From Ceratothoa steindachneri (Eukaryota; Arthropoda; Malacostraca; Isopoda; Cymothoidae), in contig OZ018333.1 of assembly GCA_963969495.1 (NCBI GenBank), positions 89,767,865 through 89,831,864 of the forward strand: 64,000 nt of DNA, in the 5' to 3' direction. The notes under the pieces were generated by a model. The model made no database searches. It worked only from the letters and a program-made list of their open reading frames with translations, and had not been told where the DNA came from. Position numbers and translations under genes: made by a program. Positions 45,745 through 57,177 of the stretch are shown here, piece by piece; within the stretch, counting starts at the first letter, position 1, and every line of letters begins with the position of its first letter.

Positions 45745-48212
45745 GGTAAAACGACCCTTGCTTGTATCTCCCGTTAATCGACCCACTTTCCGACCACTAA
45801 ATATTCCCTCTTTTTAACTGATTTTTGCAATATTTCTTTTAATAACTGATTACCAAGCTACCAACGTTCCCATAATGCCCATTAATCTGCATGCTGTCAG
45901 AGTTGATCTTTATTTAAATTACCTGTATTTTCCCGTATGTATATATATTAACTAGTGGCTTATTAAAATTATATTTTGGTTTTCACTCTTTAAATATACC
46001 CTTGAACAGCAACTTGGGAAACTCATTAAACGCTATCGGCCCCTGTAGTAAATCATACTCTTATACCTCGTAATGAACGGATTACTCTTACGAAGTGAAC
46101 GCACTTGTAAGTAGCAAATGACGCGTACGTACTTTGGAGGATATATTATGTATATATAACTATATATATATATATATACATATTTTATTGGCTTTTATCT
46201 CTTTCCTACCAACCAATATATAAATATATAAATTTAGAGTTCCTTTTTAAAATTATTATAATTGGCGAAGTTCAAAAATATATAAAAATTTAACAATAGC
46301 TGTTTTTTTTAGATTTTGCATTTTAATCTTTGTAGCGAAGTCATTGCCTGGTTATTAGGAAGAGATAATAGAGAATTTAGCCATAAAATGGATGTAGTAA
46401 AGGATGAGAAGAACGTAGCCAATTTGGGACGACGATAGCACCGTCATTCGCAGGGTTTTAGCGCCTTCTTATGGGGGCTCTTGAAGGTCGTCCCTAATTA
46501 TAAGGGGAACCTTGAAGGTAATCCTGAGGAAAACCCAAGAGCTTTAGAGGGGGGGATGCTGGTTGCCAGTAATGGTGATGGATTACCGAGTTATCGCGTA
46601 GTCTTTTGGCAAAGACTACGGTTGATACAGATGCGCCAGTTGGTTTGCGTTGCCCTTCCTTATTCCCCACGAGAGTGATTTGTTGATTGCTATGGGGTGC
46701 CCTAAGGCGAGGGGCGGTCTTATTCTAGCGATGGGGTCAAATAGCCGGGAGGATGGGGATAGACCACATTAGGGTAGACACCGGTATTTCGGGAGTTATG
46801 TAATCGCGAGGAATTGTGATTAACGTGAAGAATGCGAAACGGTTGTTTTCCCAATTAATGAGGCCTTGAAGCAGAAAGATTGAGGAACGTCAGGATATTG
46901 AAGTCAACAAAGCAAAAATAGAATTATTATTGAACTAGATCCTATTGCACTTTACAAAAGTTGTTTAATTAAGTTTTAAGTTCTAAGTTATGACATAAAT
47001 TAAGTTCGAGGTCAAGTGCGAGCAAAGTCTAAAAGAGGTCGGACGAATAGAGCCTTTAAGAGTTAGACTTTAATGTCTGCGTTATGTACACGACTATATA
47101 CAAAGATGAATTACGCAAATTCGAGAGATCAGATTGAACGATCTATAACGTGATATATTCACCCAGTTATATATTCAAGTTAAGACACGCCCTACAGGTT
47201 TCCCGTCCAACTAAGCCACAGCTCCCTCTTATGTGACGGCCTGTTGATTGGTCGGTATTAACATAACTCGACTTTTGATTGGCTACTGCCGAACATATTT
47301 GTAAGGGAGTCACTCTGACTATTGGGTAAAATTCTCTGTGGGCGGTGGCATGTTGCCATGGAGACAACTTCCTAATCTCCCTTTTATTTACTTAATCGTG
47401 TGAACTACCGTGTGACATTCTCGTAAACGGCGCTAAATTTACTTCTCTCTCTCTGAACTTTATGTGTATGGCGACTCTCGCGTGTGTCCTATTTTGGACA
47501 TACACGCCGGTCGCTACATTCTATTCAACAAAAGTCACAGAAGAAATGTTATTCAGATCATCAAATTACATAAGAATACCAATTTTGGGTGAAATTATTA
47601 TAAAATTATGTTTATCAATAATCTGTTACCTTTTCTAAATTCTCCAAAAAAAAAAAAATAGATAGGCTGCGATCTTGTGGCCAGTAGCCACATCGTTAAT
47701 TGGAATCGCAGCATCAATAGCGTAGCTAATGGACGGGGGGGGGGGGGGCACATATTTAAAAGTTATCCCGACCCCCCGTGGAGGGGGCTAAAAACGACTG
47801 TCCCATCCCTTTTTGAATGACGAAAACAGTTTATACAACGGGTAAATATAGATCCATAAAAATATAGACAAATATTAGTTTTAGTCCAACAAAGTATAAA
47901 AAGTTACTTAAAGTGAAATTTTTGTCAAGCCATTGTATTTTACGATGAAAGAACAGGAGCTGCTCAGTCTCAAATCTTAAAAAGGATAAAGGTCTCGCCT
48001 CTTTCAACGTGTTTATCGTGCGGCCAAGATTGGATTGCTGTATAAGTATAAACACAAAAGTATTGGTATACCACATTAGTATTTCGTTCCTTAAATAAAA
48101 TATTGCTAGGTCTACATTAGTATTAGGTAAAATAAATGATTCGAATGTTGGCTGAAAAATATAATGTGTTTGAACGAAAATTTGTTTAAACACAATCCTT
48201 TAGAAGCATTTT
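45745..48212. other. Unassigned sequence with homopolymer runs
   Basis: No gene is recognised. 46430-46770 is GC-richer and may be a decayed retroelement 5' part. A12-13 lies at about 47647 and a run of about 15-18 G at 47737-47754. A minus-strand frame at 48193-47831 has no motif. Confidence 0.35.
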
Positions 48213-48285
48213 GTGGGCGGGTATTGACGGATGCGGATGACCCTCTGATAGACCCTTGTGGCCTTTGTCATCCGTGAAATTATGT
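48213..48285 (+). mobile_element. Solo 3' end of family B
   Basis: ttttgtgggcgggtattgac through cttgtggcctttgtcatccg to aaattatgtttatg matches the last 75 bp of the CR1-like copies at 6205-6279 and 57090-57177. It is a severely 5'-truncated insertion. Confidence 0.85.
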
Positions 48286-48289
48286 TTAT

Positions 48290-48612
48290 GTTTATTCTGA
48301 ATTAAACTGTGTTTATCAGTACTGCTATTGTTGCTGTGTCAGACTGATAAAATGTATCATTATAAATTTTTACTACTATATTTGATAAATATAATATCTC
48401 GGTTTCACATTTTGTATTTTTTTTCTGCTCATCATGCATAAGTATTCTGTATTAAAGCGTCTTAATAATTACTTTTATTGTTCCTGTATCAGACTGATGG
48501 AATGTATTAATATGAATTTTGACTAGTATATTTGTTTAATATGTAATATCTGGGTTTCATATATTGTAGTTTATTTTTTTTTTAATCATATATAGGTATT
48601 CCATATTAAAGT
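48290..48612 (+). repeat. Tandem duplication, ~150-bp period
   Basis: gtcagactgataaaatgtat (48339) and atcagactgatggaatgtat (48489), and taagtattctgtattaaagc and taggtattccatattaaagt further on, show two diverged tandem units. Confidence 0.75.
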
Positions 48613-49025
48613 GTCTTACTTATTTAATTGTTTTATTTGACACACTATCAGACATACTAGAGTGCACAATAAAATTGCAGGAATATTTTTTTTCATGTCA
48701 TTCATGCTATCAAATGCCTATCTAGGCCACTGAATCGCATCATATTATATTAATTACTTACTTCTTAATTGTGCAGGTTCATTTCCAATGCCTTCCGTTC
48801 AATCTTCGAAGCAGAATATTCTCAGGCGTGCCTTCTATTATGTTATTATAGGACTTATTTAATTGAATTAGACTTGTACAGAATTTAATTTATCATATTA
48901 TGTATTATTTTGAAGTGAATTTTTTATGAATTAAAATATGATATGGACTCTTCATATCAATCATTTCTGAAAGAAAATATTATTGCTTATATAGCATATA
49001 GCTTATATGTTTATATAGCTTATAT
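48613..49025. other. Unassigned AT-rich sequence
   Basis: No feature recognised before the truncated 5' edge of LINE F. Confidence 0.4.
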
Positions 49026-51830
49026 ATGCAAATTCCGGGATACGATATATTTACCAGTGATTTATATGCAGAAAATACCAGAGGGACATGTATATATGTA
49101 AGATCTACACTTAATGCTAAACAGATCAAGCCACCAATGGACTCATTCCAAGACTGCACATGGGTAACTATACAGGGATGTCGTAACAACAACTTGCTTT
49201 TAGGGGTCATCTATAGATCCGGCTCGCCCATACTTGCAACTACATGAGACATAGCGTTACATGATACTCTCAGGTGGGCAACTAACAAACAGAAAACTCA
49301 TCTACTCATCACAGGAGATTTTAATCATCCGAGCATCACCTGGAACCCATCACCTCAAACGCCGAACATAGAAAATCCAGACAATCCTGCATCCAGATTG
49401 GTTGAATGTGTACGAGATATATATTTACATCAGCACATCATCCAGCCAACCAGATATAGAAATGAGCAGACTCCAACATTGGATGATCTCGTGTTTAGTA
49501 ATGAGCAAGGGATGATTGAACAACTAGTACATCATGAGACACTAGGAGCAAGTGATCATGCCAGATTGAACTTCAAATTCATCTTCTGCACAACACCTCA
49601 GGAAAAGAAGAGGACAATATGGAACTATGAGCAGGCAGACTATGAAAAAATGAGAGAAGATCTAAGCAATGAATGGGACGAATTGCTTGCGGGCAAGTCG
49701 ACACAAGAAGCCATTGATATACTACAATCAAGAATCATGAAGGCAGTGAGGGATCATATACCAACAAAAAATTTAAAGAGTTAGAACAAACCACTATGGA
49801 TGAACAAGGATGCCTTCCGCAAAGCTAGGAAAAAGTACCACGCATGGATAAGATATCTGAATACAAAGAGCAAACTTGACTGGGTAGCTTACACAGAAGC
49901 TAGAAATTCAGCTATACATGCATCAAGGCAGGCCCGTGGGGAATTTGAAAAAAAATTAGCAAAGGAGGCCAAGACCAATAACAAAGCCTTTTGGAACTAT
50001 GTCAACAACCGCAGAAAAACTCGAACTGACGTAGGTGACCTTAAGGATACACATGGTAACTTTGTAAGTGATGATAAGGATAAAGCCGAAACACTAAATG
50101 AGCAATACTTTAAGACCTTTACACAAGAGGACAGAAGTAACATTCCAGATTTTGAGCCTAAACCCCTCCAGTATGAGGCGCTAGGAACAATAGAAATTAC
50201 AGAGAGCATGATTTTTAAGCAACTGAATTCACTTCGAACTGATAAATCTCCGGGAAACAACGACCTATACCCTAGAGTTCTCAGAGAAATAGCAAAGGAA
50301 ATAACCAAACCTCTGACAGCAATATTCCAATCCAGCATCACCAACTCCGAGCTTCCAGAACAGTGGAGGGAAGCGAACATCACTCCCATTTACAAGAATG
50401 GAAATAAGACTGACCCAGCCAACTATCGCCCAGTATATGCAAGATGCTAGAGAGAATTATCTCGGAGGCAATGATACAACATATCAAAGCCAATAATTTT
50501 AGATGAGTCCGACAACATGGTTTCTCTAAGGGAAAATCCACAGTAACAAATCTCTTAGAAGCGCTGGATATATGGACAGAGGCTCTCAGTCACTGCTTAC
50601 CAGTGGATATCCTTTTCATGGACTATGCAAAAGCATTTGACACAGTCCCACATGAAAGACTACTTAGAAAAGTGAAGTCACTTGGTATCTTCGGTGACCT
50701 CCTGCAGTGGATCCGTGGTTTTTTGATGGAGCGTAGGCAAATAGTGATAGTAAGTGGTACAGCATCATGTTGGAAATCAGTTACAAGTGGCGTACCACAG
50801 GGATCTGTGATGGGCCCCCTTCTCTTTATGATATTTATCAGTGATATACCTGACAAACTACAAAACTTCATATCGCTCTTTGCAGATGACACAAAGATAT
50901 ATGCAGCTGTCCAAAACTGTGAAGGCAACTCCCATACTAACTGTTTACAGGCAGACTTGAAAATGCTACAAGAATGGTCAGTTAAAATGCAAATGAAGTT
51001 CCACCCTGATAAATGCAAAGTAATGCACATGGGAAATAGCAACCCCCAGCACAAGTACAAAATGACAAGAGATGATGGAACAGATCACACACTACAGAAC
51101 ACCACAGGAGAGAAGGACCTGAGAGTCCTTTTGATTGCAATCTAAGCTTTAGTAACCACGTCCAAGCTCAAGTCAACAAAGCCAACAAGATACTTGGGGA
51201 AATTGAGCATACATTCCAATATCTAGACAAAGATGCCTTCCTCCCCCTGTACACGAGTCTTATTCGACCCCATCTGGAGTATGCATCAGTAATCTGGTCT
51301 CCCAAAACTAAAAGAGAGAGATATGGTAAGAGGGTACAGCGTAGAGCAACACGCATGGTTCACAGTATCTCTCATCTCCTATTCGGAGAGACTAAAAGCC
51401 CTTAATCTACCTACCCTATACTTTAGAAGACAGAGGTCAGATGTTATACAACTATATAAAATTTCACATGGACACGACGAACTGCAAATAGGAAACCACT
51501 GTAAGCTGTGCGACAGGTCAACATTTGCTCCGGGTCTCTCGACTAACACAAGAGGACACTGCTTTAAGTACCAAGTGCAGAGCTCGTCCGGTCCAAGAGC
51601 CAATTCTTCCCGACAAGAGTCACTTCAATATGGAACAAACTTTCAACAGAAACTGTAACCAGCAAAACTGTAAATATCTTTAAGTCAAGATTAGAAAAAG
51701 AATGGAAAAACCACAAAGACCTACACAGTTATATATTCACATATGAAAAATCCGTTCTGCATACAACAACTAAAAACAGCAGTACGGTCTCATTACCCAA
51801 GAGGGTAGCTATCGCCCGGGATTTAAGGTA
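49026..51830 (+). pseudogene. Family F ORF2: endonuclease-RT polyprotein remnant
   Basis: MQIPGYDIFTSDLYAENTRG begins mid-endonuclease. After a TGA at 49245 comes LLITGDFNHPSITW (catalytic Asp-Asn) and LGASDHARLNFKF (SDH). A TAG at 49782 separates the linker PLWMNKDAFRKARKKYHAWI. RT follows: SELPEQWREANITPIYKNGN, NYRPV, frameshift near 50440, DILFMDYAKAFDTVPHERLL (motif A, 50606), GVPQGSVMGPLLF, and FADDTKIYAAV (motif C, 50879-50911). The C-terminal part shifts frame at 51140 and resumes as RGHCFKYQVQSS and VNIFKSRLEKEW. At least five lesions make it inactive. Confidence 0.87.
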
Positions 51831-51850
51831 AATTCAAGGTAAATTTAGGG
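49026..51850 (+). mobile_element. Non-LTR retrotransposon (Jockey/CR1-like, family F), 5'-truncated
   Basis: The copy begins within the endonuclease and ends in a tail with repeats of aaggtaaattca and aaggtaaattta (51827-51850) just after a conserved ccgggattt. It retains endonuclease, linker and RT. It is decayed by several stops and frameshifts, but less so than family B at 4105. Confidence 0.85.
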
Positions 51851-52050
51851 TTGAGACCTATGTGTCTGATGTGAAAGATGGTGGTAGAAAAGCTAGAAAC
51901 ACATTTATACTCTTTGTTTACAAACAAAGAAGATTGACGGAGTGTTGACGGATTTTAGATGGTGTTGACGTATCTGATTAGCTCCGCATAACTAATATTT
52001 CATTAACTAAATCTTTCTATATATATTTGTAATAATTAAGGTTTGCTGCA
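51851..52050. other. Unassigned spacer between LINEs F and D
   Basis: A short stretch after the F tail. No motif. Confidence 0.4.
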
Positions 52051-52407
52051 CTTATTTATAATTGGGAGCTTATACAGGCCTACTGATTTCCGGTAGGTCT
52101 TTTGAAATCGAGGATGACCCCGATGGGTCTCCTCCTGATAATATAAATCTTCCATTCAAATACTTAATAGTACCTGTAAAAGAAGATGATAAATTTAATA
52201 ACAAGCCCCTTCAATTTAGCATTGCCCTTAAAAACAGTAATTTACTTAATGATATCCAACATCATGACGTAACTTTTACTGGTCGCACAAAAAATTGCAT
52301 TATTAGTATCAGTACTAAGATTGGTAAATATGTAGATTATCGGCCCGACCGATAAACCGTAGTTTTTTTGTCCGTGTTCCAAAATGTTTCACGTTTTGGG
52401 AGTACAT

Positions 52408-52565
52408 TTAAGGGGACGGCTCGTGTGGGGGTAAGCACAAGGGGGGGACCACACTATGATGATCCTGAGTTTCATTAAATTTTGGGGGAGTCTGGGGGGG
52501 CACAGCCCCCCAGTATATAATCCTAATTGTTATAATGTTCTGACGTTTACAGAGGTGAATGCTTT
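52408..52565 (+). repeat. Repeat C unit 1 (part before the TIR transposon)
   Basis: It holds the core aaggggacggctcgtgtggg, then gatgatcctgagtttcatta, and a hairpin gtctggggggcacagccccccag. It is continued at 53186-53271 after the insertion. A second unit follows directly. Confidence 0.85.
52558..52565 (+). repeat. 8-bp target duplication, left (aatgcttt)
   Basis: It is identical to 53178-53185 and present once in the related empty site at about 56380-56387 (gaatgctttaactatatcat). Confidence 0.9.
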
Positions 52566-53177
52566 GGTAATACTTCAGATGGCTCTGTTAGTCGGCTACA
52601 ATTTGGGGCTACAGCATATCTCTTATGATGTCAGACGGTAGCGTCAGATGTTTATGCGAACGATAACAGCTTCTTACTGACAACATCGTAGCTTATAAAT
52701 AGGACCCGTTTTGCAAATGTTTTTCTTTCGTTATTGTGTTTTCGTGCTTCCATGTGCTTCTTTGTTATTCGAATTCGGCTTTACTTTGTATGATCGCGAA
52801 AAACTTTTAGATTATTTAGAGGCGCATAAACTAATCAAGAAACCTATAAAAGTAAGAATTGGTTGTTATTAGGTTAGGTTTTTCTGCCAATAAAAAGCTG
52901 TTGGGGGGGAAACTCCCCCCCTCAGTAAATTCAAGGGGACTGCTCATGGGGGAGATATCACTGCCGGAGGACCACCCTGCGATGATCCCGAGTTTCAATC
53001 AATTGGGGGGGTCTGGGGGGTGCAGCCCCCCTGTATATACTCATATACAAAAAATATTACGCCGATATTGTTCACATCTGATGCTACCGTCTGACGTCAT
53101 AAGAGATATGCTGTAGCCCAAAATTGTAGCCGACTAACAGCGCCATCTACCATGCACCCCGAATCTGAAGTGTTACC
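52566..53177. mobile_element. Non-autonomous TIR transposon, copy A, 612 bp
   Basis: The ends are ggtaatacttcagat and the inverse ggtaacacttcagat. The inverted repeats extend about 110 bp (52566-52652 against 53075-53177, including tagcccaaaattgtagcc). Flanks are the 8-bp duplications aatgcttt. The interior has no transposase and carries a version of the repeat C core (52936-53035). An 8-bp duplication is usual for hAT and a few other superfamilies; the termini do not settle which. Confidence 0.92.
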
Positions 53178-53185
53178 AATGCTTT
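53178..53185 (+). repeat. 8-bp target duplication, right (aatgcttt)
   Basis: It follows the right terminal repeat of copy A and matches 52558-52565. Confidence 0.9.
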
Positions 53186-53515
53186 AACTATATCATGTCA
53201 GCGTCTTTAATCGTTTAGCGAATTATAATAGGGGGTATGATGTCATAAATGCTTGATTTCAATTGTTTTTTAAGGGGACAGCTCATGTGGGGGTAAGCAC
53301 AAGGGGGGAACCACACTACGATGATCCTGAGTTTCATTAAATTGGGGGGGGCTGGGGGGCACAGCCCCCAGTATATAATCCTAATTGTTATAATGTTCTG
53401 CCGTTTACATAGGTGAATGCTTCAACTACATCAAGTCAGCGTCTTTAATCGTTTTGCGAATTATATTATGGGGGGGGGGTATGATGTCAGAAATGCTTGA
53501 TTTCAATTTTTTTTT
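53186..53515 (+). repeat. Repeat C, end of unit 1 and complete unit 2
   Basis: 53186-53271 completes unit 1 (aactatatcatgtcagcgtc ... cttgatttcaatt). 53272-53515 is unit 2 with an intact, uninterrupted site (gtgaatgcttcaactacatc near 53412), that is, an empty site for the transposon. Confidence 0.88.
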
Positions 53516-54351
53516 TTCCTACTTAATAGCTTTTTATTATCCTCATTCGGAGTCATTTTTATTTTTCAATATATTTTTCCCCATTTTACTATTTTTATTA
53601 CCTTCTTTTATACAATTAAATGTAATTAGCTAGATTACTTCAAGGAACTACTTGTTTTTTAGCAGTTTGGGTGTCAAACATTCCCCTTTTATGCAGTTTG
53701 AAAATGATCAATCATACGTCTTCTATGCAGTTTCAAAATGTAATCGAATTGTGAAGTTTGTCCATCGTCTATTGCGGAATTATTAAGCCTAGTTTCTGCT
53801 AAAGATAAATTAAACAACTTTTTGGAAGTTCATAATTTAGTGTGAACTAAAAGTGAATGCGCAAGCACCCAGAATATTAAACGCGTCTGGCCAGATGCTA
53901 GAGGTTCAATTCCTAAATACGGGAGAAAAACTGCTCAATTTGACGCCTATCTTGCAACCGCTATCTTCTGCAAGCGCTTCCCATTGACCAAAATGGGAAT
54001 TAAAGAACGATTCCACGCCTTCCTCATCGCTATTTCTGAAGTGTACCCCCTGAAATAAAGTAGGTTAACAGCATTTATCGTTCTTTATTTTTGGATAAGA
54101 AAGATGGGGTCAGCTAGATTATAAATACAACGCAGGCGCGCAAAATAAATAGGCTTTCCTCTCCGCTATTTCTGAAGTATAACCACTGCAATTAAGTACG
54201 GGAAACAAAGTGTTTCGTTTTTTGGGGGGGGGTGCAATTTGGTAAATAAAATGGCCTACGTAAACAGCATTTTTGGTGGGTTTAAGTTTGAGATTTCCAC
54301 CCCCAAAATGGCGGCAGCTAGCATTCAAACAAAACTCAAACGCGCATAAAT
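53516..54351. other. Unassigned part of the composite, with a diverged tandem pair
   Basis: cgctatttctgaagtgtacc (54027) and cgctatttctgaagtataac (54165) mark two related units of about 138 bp. No coding sequence is recognised. Confidence 0.45.
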
Positions 54352-54477
54352 ATTCAAACACGGGTGAACGATAATGCGCAGGAAGATTCAAACACGGGTG
54401 AATGATAACGCGCAGGAAGATTCAAACATGGGTGAACGATAAGGCGCAGGAAGATTCAAACACGGGTGAACGATAAT
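54352..54477 (+). repeat. 34-bp minisatellite, 3.7 copies
   Basis: Units start at 54352, 54386, 54420 and 54454: attcaaacacgggtgaacga + taatgcgcaggaag. The last unit runs into aatatttacacaaattttt. One isolated half-unit with the same downstream context lies at 56467-56510. Confidence 0.95.
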
Positions 54478-56240
54478 ATTTACACAAATTTTTTTTTTTC
54501 AGGCCAAGCCGACAATCTACATGTTTACCAAAATGTATTCTTAGATAGTGCAGGTTTCTTACTAGGTGAGTGGAAAGTAACTTGTAAATTACTATCAGAT
54601 CTTCCAAAATCCTATGGGGTTATTGTCCCAATTGCTCTAAATGAGAATGTAGTGGAAATAAAGAATGAATTAATATCTAAAGGCTACCCTATACTATCAA
54701 TTTCTCGTATCAATAAAAGAATAAAAAAAGATACACTCCAACACAATTTATTAAAATTGACTTCTCAGTTGAAAATAAGCCAACTATAATTAAAATACTA
54801 TTGTTATTGTTGTTGTTATTTAACAGGTCCCACTCTGCCGAAATGGCGCTCTGCAGGACCATTGAAATATAGTTTTCTTTTTCAAAGAGCATATGATTCA
54901 CAAATGGTCTTATCACTTAAATCATAACACTCGGAGAACAAATGTGCTTTCAATTTTCTTTTTAAAGTTCTTGATGTCTTCAATTTGTCTCATGTTCAGG
55001 GGAAGATGGTTGTAAAATCTTGGAGCAGCACATTTGAAGGTGCGAAAGCCAGCACCTGTTAAAAATCTGGGCTCAAAAAGGGTTACTCTGGTAGCAGCTC
55101 TACGGGTGTTCATGGTGTCTTCCGTTGGTTGAATAACATGTATTAAGCTTCTCAGATATAATGGTGAACCAGTGTGCAATACTTGATGTGTTAGACACAA
55201 ATTTTGAAAATAATTCTAGCCTTGATAGGCAGCCAGTGCAAGTCAATTAATACAGGGGTAATCCTGTCTCTTCGTGGTATACCCTTAATAAGCCTTGCAC
55301 TTCTATTCAGAATTAGTTGTAATTTTTTCAGTTGTGACCTAGGTAAATGACAATAAATTGAATTACAATAATCAACTCTACTAATTACACAATTGATTAC
55401 AAGTTTTAAAACAGAACACTCATTTAAATATTTGTTAACAAATGCAATGTTCTTCAAGTGGTAGCCAGCAATTTTTACAACATTATTGATTTGAGCATTG
55501 AGAGACATATGACAGTCAAGTATGACACCTAAATCACAAACCTTATCAACAAAATTAACAGGATTTTTATTTAAATTCAATACAATGTTGCCTAGAATTC
55601 TTAGCTTATCTTTGCTGCCAATTAACATATATTCAGTTTTATCAGAATTAAGCTTTAATTGTTTGAAATCCATCCAATTTTTAATACTTAGTAAAACATC
55701 ATTAAGATCCTGAACAGTACTTTCAATGTCAGAGATTGAGAAATAAAACTGGGTGTCATCAGCATATAATTTAAATTTAACTCCATGTCTTTCTAAAACT
55801 GCTGATAAACCAATGGTATATATTCAAAAGAGAATGGGGCCCAATACACTTCCCTGAGGGACACCTCATGTCAAGGCTTGCTTTGATGAAAATGAATTAC
55901 CAATTTGTACACTGTATGTCCTATCTTTGATGGAGCTATCTAAATATTGAAGTGCCCTGTCTTCAATACCAATATATCTCAGGTCATTTAAAAGTAACTC
56001 ATGTACAACAGTGTCAAAGGCAGCACTGAGATCAAGCAAGACTAATATCCCACATTTACCCTCATCCATTATTTCCAATACATCATTTATAACAGAACAT
56101 AAAGTAGTTTCAGTGGAATACAACTGCCTGTAAGTTGATTGACAGTCAGGAAAAGCATGGATCTGTTCCAAGTAATCAGTCAATTGTTCAAGAATCACAT
56201 ATTCTAATAATTTAGATAAATAAGACAAATTAGAAACTGG

Positions 56241-57177
56241 GACGGCTCATGGGGGGGTAAACACGATACGTGGACCGCACTACGATGATCCTGAGTTTCA
56301 TTAAATTGGGTGGGGTCTGGGAGGTACAGCCCCCCTTTATATAATCCTAATTTTTATAATGTTCTGACGTTTACAGAGGTGAATGCTTTAACTATATCAT
56401 GTCAGCACCTTTAATCGTTTTGCGAATTGTAATGGGGGTTGGGGTGGGGTATGATGTCAGAAATGACACGGGTGAACGATAATATTTACACAAAATATTT
56501 TTTTCCAGCCAGGCCGCTCGTTTGAGGGTATTAAATATGTTCTCGTTCGAAAGGAGGTGTGTGAGGGGGGATATGATTGAGCTCTTTAAAATTTTTTCCG
56601 GGATAGATAAATTGGATGTTAGCAAATTTTTTGAGTTAGATGATGGAAATCGGACTAGAGGTCACCACTTGAAAATTAAAAAGCAAGGGTGTAGGTTGGA
56701 TTTAAGAAATTTTTTTTTTTACCAATAGAGTGGTAGATTTCTGGAACAAATTGCCGCCGAGGGTAGTAGGTAGTCCAAGTCTAAATGTATTTAAGAGTAG
56801 GTTGGATGAGTTTATGGGGAGGGAAGGTTGTGATGCTTCCTAAGTTTTGTATATATTAATATTGTTTGTATATATCTATAGCTGCATGATGTATTTCTTG
56901 ACAAGCCTTGATTGGCGATACCCTTATTTTTGGACACAATCCTCGATGTAGTTTTCCTGGGAGTTTGGGTGCCTTAAAAAAGAGGCTGTTTGACTCGGAT
57001 GACCTATGATGAGCCCTTGTGGCTTTTGTCATCTGTTATATTATATTGTGGGGGACTTTGATTTTGTCTTTTCCTGGTGATGGTGCTTTTTGTGAGCGGG
57101 TTTTGACAGAGGCGGATGACCTTTGATAGGCCCTGGTGGCTTTTGATATCCGTGAAATTATGTTATGTTATGTTATG
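56241..57177 (+). mobile_element. 937-bp composite insertion in family E RT
   Basis: It joins repeat C (56241-56465), a stretch matching the end of the 2164-bp composite (acacgggtgaacgataatat, then a T run and ccagccagg), and a family B 3' fragment (56519-57177). Left and right flanks abut in RT codons without a gap when it is removed. No target duplication is seen. Confidence 0.8.
56519..57177 (+). pseudogene. Family B 3' fragment inside E
   Basis: It reads VLNMFSFERRCVRGDMIELF and NRTRGHHLKIKKQ, then WNKLPPRVVGSPSLNVFKSR in a shifted frame. Next is the 3' UTR with two related blocks (57005-57041 and 57090-57155) and the tail ttatgttatgttatg. Coding is C-terminal only. Confidence 0.85.

Larger units (their letters stand above)
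52350..54513 (+). mobile_element. 2164-bp composite insertion in family D ORF1
   Basis: ccgac occurs on both sides (52345-52349 and 54509-54513), a 5-bp target duplication, and excising the segment rejoins ORF1 in frame. It begins cgataaaccgtag, includes two tandem copies of the GC-hairpin repeat C (one carrying the 8-bp-TSD transposon), a 34-bp minisatellite, and ends in a T10 run followed by caggccaag. No coding region of its own is seen. Confidence 0.75.

Noticed and set aside
46430..47520. A solo LTR
   Set aside because: No TG...CA-bounded repeat pair or target duplication could be found within the window.
47831..48193. 120-codon minus-strand frame as a gene
   Set aside because: AT-rich, hydrophobic low-complexity translation without a recognisable motif.
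54490..54513. Splice-acceptor-like T run plus CAG, with gtaagc in repeat C, as an introner
   Set aside because: The gtaagc motif is not at the edge of the flanking reading frame and the segment carries a 5-bp duplication, so an insertion explains it better than an intron.
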